DNA of 64,000 nt. Origin: Temnopleurus reevesii (taxonomy: Eukaryota; Echinodermata; Echinoidea; Temnopleuroida; Temnopleuridae). Of the stretch, positions 1 to 12,900 are shown piece by piece (within the stretch, counting starts at the first letter, position 1; each line of letters begins with the position of its first letter). A model generated the notes under the pieces. That model did not search any database. It saw nothing but the letters and a program-made list of their open reading frames with translations, and was not told the origin of the DNA. The position numbers were made by a program, and so were the translations under genes. Location: contig BQKZ01001049.1 in NCBI GenBank assembly GCA_036244855.1, positions 47,014 to 111,013 on the forward strand, read 5' to 3'.

Positions 1-476
1 ACCTTAGGTGCATGATATAAAAACTATTAATGTTCATGAATAATATATTGGTGTGCATAAACAAGAACTTGGGAGAAAATAATGTCATTATCAACAAGGT
101 TTTGCCTATTTTCAAATACCACAATATTGTGAACATGGTAATTTTTTCTCCTGTTTTAAATATTTTCCTCATTCTCCATCTTCTTCTTTGTCTCATTATT
201 TCATGCTCCCATTCATTTGTTTATTCATCCATCCCATTTATGCGTTCTCTAATTCTTTTTCCCTTCTTTTTAACAAAATGTTAGAATTACAATATACTGC
301 TTAAGTGGTCCATAAGTAGAGGAGAATGGTGATATTTGACTTTCCACCATAACATTGGGTGAAATAACAAGAGGGAGCTGTACTTATTTGGCCATATTCG
401 TTCATCTGGACAATGTAAAAAAATGTCTCTGATTCTATTTTACAGGATCAAAATGTTCTGAAAAATGATAACTTGC
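1..476 (-). other. Partial intron after exon 30
   Basis: AT-rich sequence following the GC donor. I see no spectrin-like coding segment and no acceptor leading into one. Confidence 0.6.
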
Positions 477-632
477 CTTGTGTTCTGCTATCTGTTGGTT
501 GATGTTGGCCAAGACTGTACTTGGTGATTTACTGTTGTTCATAGCCTTCTCAGCTGTGGTCAGCCAAGTGATGAAGGCTTGTAGGGCATCATGGAAGTTC
601 TGTGCTTGCGTCAGAGCATCCTCTAGCTTGCG
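477..632 (-). CDS. MACF1/DST: Exon 30: second part of spectrin module R18, with GC donor
   Basis: 156 nt, phase 0, acceptor TTCTCACAG|CGCAAG. 52 residues, KLEDALTQAQNFHDALQAF then ITWLTTAEKAMNNSKSPS, the counterpart of the vertebrate EFINWLT-AEQ-LN segment. The donor is AAG|GCAAGT, a GC-AG type site that otherwise fits consensus. Its frame and module length (111 with exon 29) are exact. The next exon is beyond the left edge. Confidence 0.92.
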
Positions 633-2413
633 CTGTGAGAAAATAGACAGGAGAAATTGCTAATGAATGGCTTGATGAATTTGGAGTAGACTTGATTGAG
701 TGAGATAATTGTAAGATTGCGATCAAAGTGATAATATTTGCATCCCATGTAATTTTGATAAAATGTTCTGATAAATTACTTTTCACATTTCATTCCACAC
801 CACACCCTTCATCTCTCTCCTTCTGTCTCTTTCCAAGTCTCTGAACCCAAATCTAATCATTCTACATATTTCTTTTGTCATCTATTCAAACATCTCTATC
901 CCTCCCTTCCTACTTTTCTACCCTGTATAATAACCTGCTTTATCCCATCCTATCTTTCTCCTTTTCTTTCTATCATCTGAAATCACTTTCTCTACCAGTC
1001 CCCTTTGTATCATCTTATTCCCTCACCAACTCTCTCTCTCTCTCTCTCCTTCTGTCACTTCCTCATTCTTATACTCTTTTCCCTGCTATCCACTGCCTTC
1101 TGCATGGCTGCATCCCACTGGGTCTGCAAGGTCATTAGGATGTGGCCCACTCAACTCTCCCTGTCAGCCTCTTGTCCTGACCATCTCTTCCCCAATCTCT
1201 CTCTCAACATCTCTTTCTTGACCCCATATCCTCTCCCCCCCCCCTCTCTCTCTCTCTCTCTTTCTCTCTTCCTCTTCCCGCCCCTTCTCCTTCTCTCTCA
1301 CTCTCCTCCTCACCTTCCTATCAACTGCCTTCTGCGTAGCTGCATCCCACTGGGTCTGCAAGTTTCTAAGGGTGTGGCCGACACCACCTTCCCTGTCTGC
1401 CTCCGGTCCCATCTGTCGTCTCAACTGCTGACCGGCCTGCATGAGGCTGTCGAATGCTAGCTTCTCTCTGTCCATTTGTTTCATCAAATCCTGTCAACAT
1501 TTATGAAAAAGTAATAATCATATCAACGATGTTCATTTGAATGGTAATGCACAGGTGTGAATATTGCATACAATTTATTTTAATCATCTAAATTTAAGAT
1601 TACAATTACATCATATCTGCGGTAGGACTGACAAAAGATATCTTTGACCTACTCACATGGCTGCTAACATGAAACAGTATAAATTGGTAACAATCGTACA
1701 TTTCATATTCCACTATACCATGTTTATGCAGTCAATATTTAGTAATTTTTCACTGTTCACAATGCAAAACCTCACAAATCAGAGAAAAAATTAGTGATGG
1801 ATACTTATAATTGCCGTAGTAATGGAAGAAATATATCTAGACAAGCAAGCTCATCTTTTGGTCCAAAATGAGGTGCAATTTCTTTTTCTCCCACTGCAAA
1901 ATCAGTTTTCACAGACTGTACATGTACTTCACATGACATTGATTTCGATACAGGAGGACTAAAATGATGTTGTTTCTTACATTGTGTCTGTCCAGTTGTT
2001 CCCTGGCTGTTTCAGGCAAGCCTCCAACAGGCTGAGAAGATGAGAGTTGACCGTTGATGTCATGGAGCCAGCGAAGAAGACGTGTTGCTTCCTCTGCAAA
2101 GTCTTTGGTCTAGAGGAAAACAAAAACCAATTACATTAGATTAGATTTATATCAAATCAAATCAATTATCATGATCATACTTTTCTTCGATTTCATTACC
2201 ATCATCATCAACAGCTTCAAAATTATATTCACCATCATTCTCATCATTATCATCATTATCATCATCGTCAATGTTCTGTCATTCACATTGAATTAACCTT
2301 TGTTTTGTACTCATCTTCATCGCCACCTTCTTCATTGCGATCTTGATCATCATCAACATTATCATGTTCATCACCATCAACACGACCACCGCCATCATCA
2401 TCATCATCATTAT

Positions 2414-2472
<59 letters not shown>

Positions 2473-5400
2473 CCCTCATCACCACCACCATTACAATCTC
2501 ATCATCATCATCATTATCTTACCTCTCCTAGAGCTCCTTCCAGCTCTCTCTGCCTGGCATCGCTCATCTGGTTGAGCTTGCGCCACTTGTTGTTAACATC
2601 ATCCAGCTTGCTGCGGACGACGTTAGCAACCTGTCTGTTGTCTGCAGATGCAACAAAGTTCTGGCCGGCCTGGTTGACTGATTTCACACTTGATTCATGG
2701 GCAGCGATGTCATTTTGAAGCACCTACATGGCAAAGTTTAAGAAACATTCTCCACAAAAGATGCTTCTTTTCTAATTCATAAATTGTATATATATCTTTT
2801 TTTTTATAAGCACTGGTAATTAAGTAGGACACTTTAGATATTAATCTTATCTAAAATATAGAATGAATAGCATATGTTGTATATGTGACTTACTCTTTGT
2901 CACTTTTATCTGTTTTGGTAATTCTAGTCCCTTGATTTCGTAGAATCAATAAATTACACTTCAACTTTTAAGTGTGTCATTTTATGACAAAAATTTTAAA
3001 TCCTCAGCTAAAGATGTTTTCTAAATTGAGTGGATGCCATTCATTGAGAAATTTTGTACAATTTCTAAAAGATTCTTCAGAAAGTCTCTAATTTCTCACC
3101 TTGTGTTTTGCAAGGGCAATCTCTGCAGCCTTTGTGTCTTGCATCATAGGCTTATGATCAGCAAGCGCCTTCTCAGTGCGGCCCATCCAGTTCAGCAGTT
3201 CATCCAGAGAACTTTCCAGCTGACCCAGGGCTAGGAAGCCAGCTTCAAGTTTGTGCTGAAAGAGGAGAGAGAAATTTGGCTTTAATAAGAGCATCTATTT
3301 ATTCAAAATTGAATATTTATGTCAGAAGAAGAGTATGAATATAGGAACTGCTTTATGTTGCCATCTAAAAGATTCAAGCATGTCTTGAAACTTTCCACAT
3401 TGCCTTGAGTTGAAGCTTTAGCCAAAAGGGGATAAAAACTCACAACTACCATTGTGTGACAGAGTATCAAGAAGTTGCAAAATATCACAGTTGGTCCTGG
3501 TCATGATTCAAACCTGCAATATTTGGGTGACTAGACCAAAGTATTGTCCACTAGACATCTGGAATGCCCCTGCAGTAAGGTTCAAATCAAATATAGAGGA
3601 TTTTCATTTCAATAGTATTGAATCAATTTGTTGGGCTATATGATAAAGAAATTGGTTCATTTTTTTTACTCTAATGCCAAAAAAGGGTTAATGCACGTCA
3701 GTCCAGGATGTTGAGATCATTTTTTCATAAAATCGATGTGTTCCAGATATGAATATCATCTTTACCTGTCTGTCGAAGGTCTTATCCTGGAGGTTCTTCC
3801 AGCGTCTGTTCATGTCGCTCATCGGAGCCTGGACCAGCTCTTGATTCTCTGGAGTACACTTGGTGAGGAGACGGTTACCCAGCTGGTTAACTGTCTCAAG
3901 CTCCAGGTTGTTACGGCCCAGCTCCTTCTTAAAAGCCTGAAAAAATAAGATGGAGGATTCATTAGCACTCGTGCAATGGTATCGAACAAGAGGACAGCAG
4001 TAAATCATGGTGAAAACTTTTGCATAAGTTCATCAAGAAATTCAATTAAAACATTCCCTCCTCGATTGTGTTTCATAAAACTGTTTGGAAAGGTATGGAT
4101 AACTCTTCACACAATTGGTGATCCTTTCTCTGGTGCTACCTTGGCGACATGGTGGTTAACGAGTGCAAGAAAGGGTCAGAAAAAGTGCGGAGAGTTTTTT
4201 TTGTGATTTTACGAACAGCTTTTTGAAGCACAATCCTGCTATTTTTTGTTTTAATCCAACTAAAGATTCCTTAGCAGATGTTCCTTCAGCCCATACAGGC
4301 TAATACTGGTACTGAGGTTATCCACCTGACAGCATCTGGATCTGATCCCACTGCTGACACCCTATTTCTCTCTATCTTTCTCCCTCTCTTTATTCATCTC
4401 TCGTTCACACTCTTCTTCTCCGCTCTTTGGGTTTTTAGAATATCAAACAAATCGAAACTTACATTGAGGTTATCAAGCTGCCTCCTGACAGTCTCTGGGT
4501 CCGATCCCACCGCTGGCATCCTCTCCAACTGCTCCTCCGCCTTCCCCATGTAGTTGTTCATCCTGTCCAGGCCATCCTGGAAAGCCTGCGCTGCATCGTC
4601 CGCATCCTCAAGCTTCTGTTGCCTGTCCCTATGCGCCTCGTTCAGGTTCTCCCAGGAGTTGTTGAGCTCGTCCACGTTCTTCTGGACCTCTGGTTTGTTG
4701 GAGTCGCTGCAGTGGGTCATCAGGTCCTGGCCGAGCTGCTTGGTCATGTCGACATCCTGCTTGACAGCATCAATGTCCTCCTTGATTGCTTGGAGGATAT
4801 CCTGTGGGGAAAAACAATCATAAACATTGGTCAATATTATTCTGAACTTACTGCTGTCATAGTTCATGAGATCTTTAACACCTGTTTTGTCAGTAGCATA
4901 ACCTTCTATTTTCTGTGTGGGACATGTGCACTAAGATAATTGAAGATCTGTAAGGAAGCCCCAAAATTGATCTTGAGGGTAAACGTATATTATTTACCAA
5001 TATACTTTACAAATAATGTGAAAAAATATACAACCCCTTCATAATCCCTCAAATACAGAAAGAAAAATCAAGTGAGCATACATTCAACGCTGGCCCTACC
5101 TCCCTTTTCTTAAAAAACAACACTCCTCTTTACTTGATCAATTGCGTATCACTGACTGGGAATTGTTGGGAGTTTGTTCACACTCATTATCTGATATACA
5201 AGTACTCAGAGAGACTGTAAGGGGGTGTTTTTCAAAATCAACTGCAAATCAACTGCAACTTTGCAAATTGTAACAAGCTTTTTCATTCGCCACGGTATGC
5301 ACATTTAACAAGACGCACATGAAACAACGATTTTGATTGGTACATTCCGATCAACTGCAACTTTCCATCCATTGCAAATTTTGAACACCCCCCCCCTAAA

Positions 5401-6868
5401 AGTTCAATGTTCCATCTTGTCCATTTTATTTGTACCTCCCAGTGACCTATTTGCTCACCTGCTGTTCCTTGATAGCTGGAATCTCAACCGCCGGTGGCTC
5501 CTGGCTCTTGATCTGATCCTGGAGATCCTTGATGGTTCCCGTCGTTCCGTTCAGCTCCTCCCAGAAGGATTCTGCAGAGTGGAGCGCTTCCTGGAGGTCT
5601 CCAGATTTCTTGTTGGCTGTGGCAGTGATGTCGTCCCACTTGTTGCTTAGTTGGTCGAGCTTATCTTTCAGATCTGAAATGAAACAAATTGAAGGGGATA
5701 ATCTATTAACACATTATTTTAGAGAGTATAGTTGTCCTTCGATGACTCCAGAACGCTTGGTGGCCTGAATTTTGTTGTATGCTTGTAAAGAATTAGGGTA
5801 TATTTGCAAAATCATTATTTTGACAAAAAATTTGTCTTGCCATAACCCTCGATTATTTCATTAAATAATTTTTTAAAAGGAAAAATATATCTTACCTCTG
5901 ACATGTGGGTCGCTTGGCGATGATGATTCCATCATTTCATTACCAGCTTTCCTCATCACTTCCACAACATCCATCTGACTGTCGATGTTATCTCTCAAAG
6001 CCTTGAGGGAGAAAAGATAAGAAATGCATTAGAAAATATATCTATCTATCCATCTATCGTTGCAGAGTTTGGGAAGTTTGTGGAGCAAAAGTAATTGAGG
6101 GAAATTACCAGTGCTACTGGTCGGGGAGTATAATGACATCAAAATTATTTGGGCCTATTCCTCTTCATCATCATTGTGCACATCATTATCATCCTCATCA
6201 TAATCATCATCATCACCATCACCCTTATCATCATCAACATCATCATCATCACCACCACCACCATCATCAACATCATCACCACCATCATCATCATCGTAGC
6301 TATAATTGGCTGTATCATAGCCTGAATCTTCTCTTTCTGCCTTATTAATGACCAGCATATTCATCATTATTGAAAAGGAGCAAATCTGCAGCCTAAGGGT
6401 AGTCATAACATTCGTTATCATCATCATCATCATCATCATCATCATCTTCTTCATCATCAAAATCAGTATCATCATCATAATCATCATCATCATCATCTTC
6501 TTCATCATCATAATCAGTATCATTGTTATAATTATCATCAGTCATTTTTGGAATAAGTACATACCTGTAGTTTCTTAATCTGTTTCCTGAGCAGGTCTGG
6601 ATCAGCTGAGACGGGGTCTGGTCTGCTAAGCTTTTCAGCAGTGATGTTCAGCTGCTCCAATGTAGAATCAAGGTCTTCAATGAACTGTACATCAAAGATA
6701 AACAAAAAAATGAAATGTTATGCGATACGGTCATCGTTGTCACTATTATGATCATTGATATTCTCACGTTGTTTCTGGCATGATTATCACCATCGTCAAC
6801 ACCATATCTTTATCACTACCATTACAATCACCAACAAGCATCATCATCATCATCATCATCATCATCAT

Positions 6869-6912
<44 letters not shown>

Positions 6913-9900
6913 ACATCATCATCATCCTTTTCATCATCACCACCATCATCATCATTACCACCGTTTTTCATTTGTTCATTATCATCGTCATGATCATCAC
7001 CACCACCACTCACTATCACCACCATCATCATTTCCAAATTCAACACTATCAATATCACCAATTCCATAACCACCCTCACCACCACCACCATCATCACTTC
7101 TACTCACCGAACTAGTCCTCTGCAGGAGATCAAACATCTTCTCTCCCCTCTTGTTCACCTCCTCCTTGACAGCCTCATAGCGCCTGGTGTCATCATCCGC
7201 CTTGGCCTGGACACCCTGTGCCCCAGCACCGGGGCTTAGTTTGGCCAGCTCCGGAGCGATGCGGTTCAGCTTGTTCACGTGTTGTTGCTTCTCGGCAACG
7301 CTCTGCTTCATGAACTGCATATAAAGGAATAATGACACATTATATTCTCTCGGACATTCAATACATACTTCCCACATGAATGACTAACGAGATGTTGACA
7401 GAAAATTGCAATTAATCAAAAATTGTTTTCATCTATGCACAATGTCTGATAACAAAGATCCTTACCCTGTTGTTATCAACCTCCTTCCTGATCTCTTCTG
7501 CATCGAGTCCAGGCGGCTTGAGGTTCCTCAGCTCGCCTTCGATATCGTTCAGCCACTTCGTCAGGTCGTCATGCGACTCGTTGAACTGCAACGTCTGCGG
7601 CAATGCTTCCTCCAGAACCTCGACCCGGTCGGCGCTGCGACCTGAGAGGTCGTCGAACTTGCGCTTGAGGTCTTCGGCCTGGGCTTCTAGGCGGGAACGT
7701 TGGCGTGGGTCAGACGTCTGCTCGATGAGTTTCTCAGCCGCGCCGAGTGTGTCCTGGACACGGCTCTGCTTGCCAGTGATTTCTCTATCGAGGGCCTGTG
7801 TGGTAAAGATATATTTAAAGAAATTTGTTACAGTGGGAGGTAAATACCATCTCATCTTATCTAAAAATCTGAACGCAATGCGAAATATGAAATCTTACAT
7901 GAAATTAAAAATCATGTGAAAGCATTTTCAACAAAAATAGCATAAATGATATCTGTCATCTTATATTCTTTCACCTTTAAACTTCAATACACATGCTTCA
8001 ACAGCATTGAATTATCATCATCATCAAGCCCTTCACAGAAATAATTTCTTCATCTTTCCCTTCAACTGATTCATCTTGACCAATGGCTTGTACAATAAAT
8101 CTTTAAGAAAATGACTGGAATGTTACCTTTGCTTTTTTGAGCTGATCCCTGACACCATCAGGATCCACACTGATGGTTTCCCTCTCCATGTTCTGCAGTT
8201 GTTTGTCTGTGTCGTTGAGCCACTTCATAAGGCTATCCATGCTTTCTTGGACCTATCACAAAATTGAAAATAATAAATTTATGAATTGCAGATTTCTTTA
8301 ATCGTTTATAGTTCTTGTAAATGCATGGAAAGGTATTAATGAAAATTCTTCCTCGCTTTACTGACGTATATAAAGTATAAAAAGACTTTCAACTGCCAGA
8401 ACCATACTTGATGATACATCTGTCCCTTCCTCACTCACTCAGAACACCCTCTCTCTCTTTCTTCATGTATCACCTAGCCTCCATCTAATATTCAATTCTA
8501 TCTTTTCCTTTTTTTCTTTCTATCATCCTACAACCACTTCAATCTTCATTTCCATCTCATTGTTCAGTACTTTTCGGCTCCTCCCTCGCTCTATCATAGT
8601 TTTCAATAATACCTTTTGAGCTCCATCCAAAGCAGCGCTCAGTCTGTACTCAATGTCCTTGGTGCGTGAAGCAAGCTCGTTGAATCGTTGGTTATCATCG
8701 TTGAGCTGATGCCTGATCTCGGCCGCACCTTGGCCAGGGCTGAGCTCGATGAGCCTGGTTCCCTTTTCATTCAGCTCATGTAGGATTGGTCGGTGACGGT
8801 CGATCTCATCTTGCAGTTTCTGAAAGAAAAAAAACACGTAAATCAATAGATGGGACTATAATCAAGGGTGGTGGTGAAAAATACTAAAGGAACTGATCTC
8901 CGCTGCACCTTGGCCAGGGCTGAGCTCGATGAGCCTCGTTCCCTTTTCATTCAGCTCCTGTAGGATTGGTCGGTGACGGTCGATCTCATCTTGCAGTTTC
9001 TGGAAAAAAAAAACATGTAAATCAATAAATGGGACTATAATCAAGGGTGGTGCTGAAAAATACTAAAGGAACTGATCTCCGCTGCACCTTGGCCAGGGCT
9101 GAGCTCAACTAGTCTCGTTCCCTTTTCATTCAGCCCATGTAGGATTAGTCAGTGACGATCAATCTCATCTCGTAGTTTCTGACAAAGAATCAAGACATAG
9201 AATATACATAGGACTGTGCCAACGTGTGATGGAGCAAAGTCCATAGTTGTCTGATATGTGCAATAACGGTCATCATTTACAGTTGATTTCTACAAAGCAG
9301 ACATTTTTCTTTCATTGCACTGAAGTCTAAATGAAGGATATTGAAACAAGACCACAACTTAATTTGTGTTTCATGCAATTAAAGATTGTTTGAGAGATAA
9401 ATAATTTGAATAATTTTTCCACAATCAAACTGCCCAAAAATGGACATTTTCCTTAAGGCCTTATGAAAGTTCTCATTCTCTACAAATCAGAAGAATCAAC
9501 TCATACCTCTTGAACTGCCTTCTGATTCTCTACACTAGCTGAGGGATCAAAGTTCCTCAGGTCACGTTCAGCCTTCTGCAGCCAATCAGCAAACTCCTTC
9601 TGTAGGCGGTCAAACTCATTGGCCAATGGGACGGCCTGTTGCAACTGGCTTAGCTGGTCTTCGCTCTTCTGGAGGATGTTGTCATAGCGATTCTGGATGT
9701 TGTCCAGTTTCTGCTGTACATCAATGATCTCTTTACCTAAAGGTGAAACATTGGGGGATATTGGATGTAATTTGATTTTAACACATGCATGCATATACAT
9801 GTACACTGTAGTGCAAAATATCTAAAGACCCATGCTCATGTTCTTTTTAAAGATTGACCCTGTATATGGTGCAATACAAATGCTGTTTACCGCTATCATC

Positions 9901-12900
9901 ATCACCAGTTATACCAAAATAAAATTATCACAAATTTTGACAGTTCATGATTGGTATGCCAGTGTATCTGAGAATATATAATGTCACAAGTAGTGTGCTT
10001 TCATGTTGGCTCATACAATATCCAATGAAATAAGCTTTCACTAGGAAGATTCAATGCAAGCGTGTTCTGCTGGGAACTTCAGGAGTCACTGAGATACATT
10101 TGTCATGACAATGAGCAGACCAATAGTTTGGTGTATCGCTGTTCTCTTACATCCACAAGATGGTGTTCAGATTCACTGGCTCATATAACTTCAAAGGTAG
10201 TATGATGCTACTGCATGTAACTCATTCACAAGAAAGAAAGAAAGAAGGGTTGGCTTACCAGTGCATTGTCTAAGGAGATCCTGTCCGTCCGATAGCACCT
10301 TACTGATCTTAGGTTGGCGTTCTAGGACATCTGAATGCAGTGCCTGCAAACCAAAGTACAGTATTATTGTGTTAAAATCAAGGTACTTTGTGCATTCAGA
10401 GCTTTACCAGGATGTGGAAGCATTGTGACTCAGTGGTCATGATTTCAGTCATTCCATCATAAGGCCGTGGGTTCAAATCAAAGACATGGTATCAATTTCT
10501 TTCAGCAACAATATCAACCCTTATGGGATGAATGGATACAACATCTGACAGGAATAACCATCATTAATTTCTTGAAATGCTTGTAAATGCTTGATAACAA
10601 CAAGATAAAGCTAGGGCAATAATAATGTAGCTAAATCGGTAATAAAATAAAATATCCCAGTTTATTTCCACTGAGTTTTCATAAAAATTTAGATAGAAAT
10701 AGAATTCTACCAAGAACAGAAATGAAACGAATGACATCATACGATTAGCAAGTTTACCAAATACATATAGTTCATCAAGGATATTGTCGGAGACGGATCC
10801 TTAGAAATACGGAAGTAATGTAGGCGTAGTTTCAAGTTTCAATTTTCCATTTTCTCTGTTTTATTGCTAATGAAAAAAATATCTGTACAATACACATGAG
10901 ATGATCAAATAAACAACAATCATGTCTGAGAGCAATTCAAGCAATGCACTTACGTACATGTATGCTAAATGTCGTCTAAATATATCTGTGTGAAATGAAC
11001 ATAATGGATCATACATGCACGCAGACAATCACAATTCGTTCATGCAAATGATGTAATGAAAATTAATGTAACATGCAACTAGATCTTAATGGTGGGATAT
11101 AAAATGGATTGGGTGAAAATGGACTCATGCACATGCAAGGTTACTTCGCATGAAATTATACACTGTAAGCCAAAGAGGCAAAGGATTTGGACAAAGTAAA
11201 GAACTTCATTCTATCCTTCACAATAACTACATGATCACACAAGAAACTAATTTCCTGTTTCATTCAGTGAAAAGGTGCAACACCTGGTTGGCATTTTTTC
11301 ACAGAATAAGCAGGAAAGACATTTCTTTTGTGTGCATCTACAATTTGCTATTGTGAATGATTAAATGGAAATTATTTATTTTGTCCAGATCATTTGTCTT
11401 TATCTACTCACAGTGGTGATGGTAAGATATGTAATGGTGGTCTGTTAAGACAAATTCCTAATCACTGAAGTGGTAGTGAAGGATGATGTGTGATATGAAT
11501 TAACATGAAATGGCATGATCATTAACTTCATGAGAGCCATGCATGTCTGGGTAGCAGTGAATTCTACTGCAGTAATGGTTCTTCCAACTAAAACCTTGTT
11601 CAAACCACTTCAACGTAAGGGGTGTTGCTCTAAACTTGTTATCAATTGAATTTTGCGGTTAATCGGCATGTGCCATTCAAAATCATTGTTTCACTTTTAA
11701 TTAGTGGCAACTGGTTTCGATTGGAATGTGATTTTTTTTTTCATGTGAAACTAATGGCAGAATGGGAGAAGAAATATGTATCTACATGCACCTGTGTGCA
11801 AATACTGCAAATCTTCTGATCTGTTAAACTGGCCCTCTTACCTCTGTCAAAAAGATTTCAGTAATATTTCATTCACAAACAAAAATCTGGTTTACAATCT
11901 TAAGTACATCTTCAAAACTAACGTCAATGTTACAATGGATAAAGCTTACTGTAAAATAGACAACGTAATATGTAGCTACAATGGACACTAAACAGAATGA
12001 TGAAGAAGAACATGCAATGATGGCAATCTGCTGCAATACAAGTACTGTACACTGCACAAGTTTGCATCCCAGATACTGTAGATGATATATTACTAGAAGA
12101 AAGACTGTGGAAAAAACATTATTTAGATGTACGAGGTTTCAAACTTTACAGAAAGATATACACCATAAACCTGTAATAAAAAATGCTAAAGTATACATTT
12201 TTGAGACATGAGCAGAAGATACTATAGAAACCAATGAACCAGTAGAAATAAATACACCAAAATTTTCCAGATGAGAGGGTAGAAGATAAATATTTGTCTT
12301 AAAAAAGTGGATATCGATGTCAGCTACAATAAGCTGCTGAGAAAAGAAGACATACAGTTTGTATAAAAAAATGCATAGTTAAGTAGTATCCCATGAACCA
12401 TAGAGAGAGGTTACGATGGCCGCATAATATAAGATTCCATTACAATCAAGCAAAAGAAGCTTTGGGGTGGGATTGAGTACCGTCTGGTTATTCAACTGCC
12501 TCATGACGACATCCGGGTGGATCGAGATCGGCTCCGGCCTGCCCAGCTTGCGCTCCATCTCCGTCAACCACCTCAAGAGGGCGGCCTCATTCTCGCCAAA
12601 CACCCGACTGGTTGCCAGGGCGCGGTCGAGGTCGCCTTTCTTCTGGTGCGACTTGTCGCGGATGTTGTCGTAACGATCCTGCACACTGTCCAGTCGCGCC
12701 TGAAGCGATTCTTTCTCCGAGGGGGACACCATACGCTGAAGTCGTCGTCCGGCCGACATGGTCTCGCGGACGTCTGGTCCGTGGTTTTGGATGTCCCTAG
12801 CCATGGCCTGATTTGGTGTGTTTTTATTAGGGGAGGGGTAGCGAGTTTGTTAGTGGGTATCTTGTACAAGGAGACACAGCAAACATGGCAAAGAGGGTGG

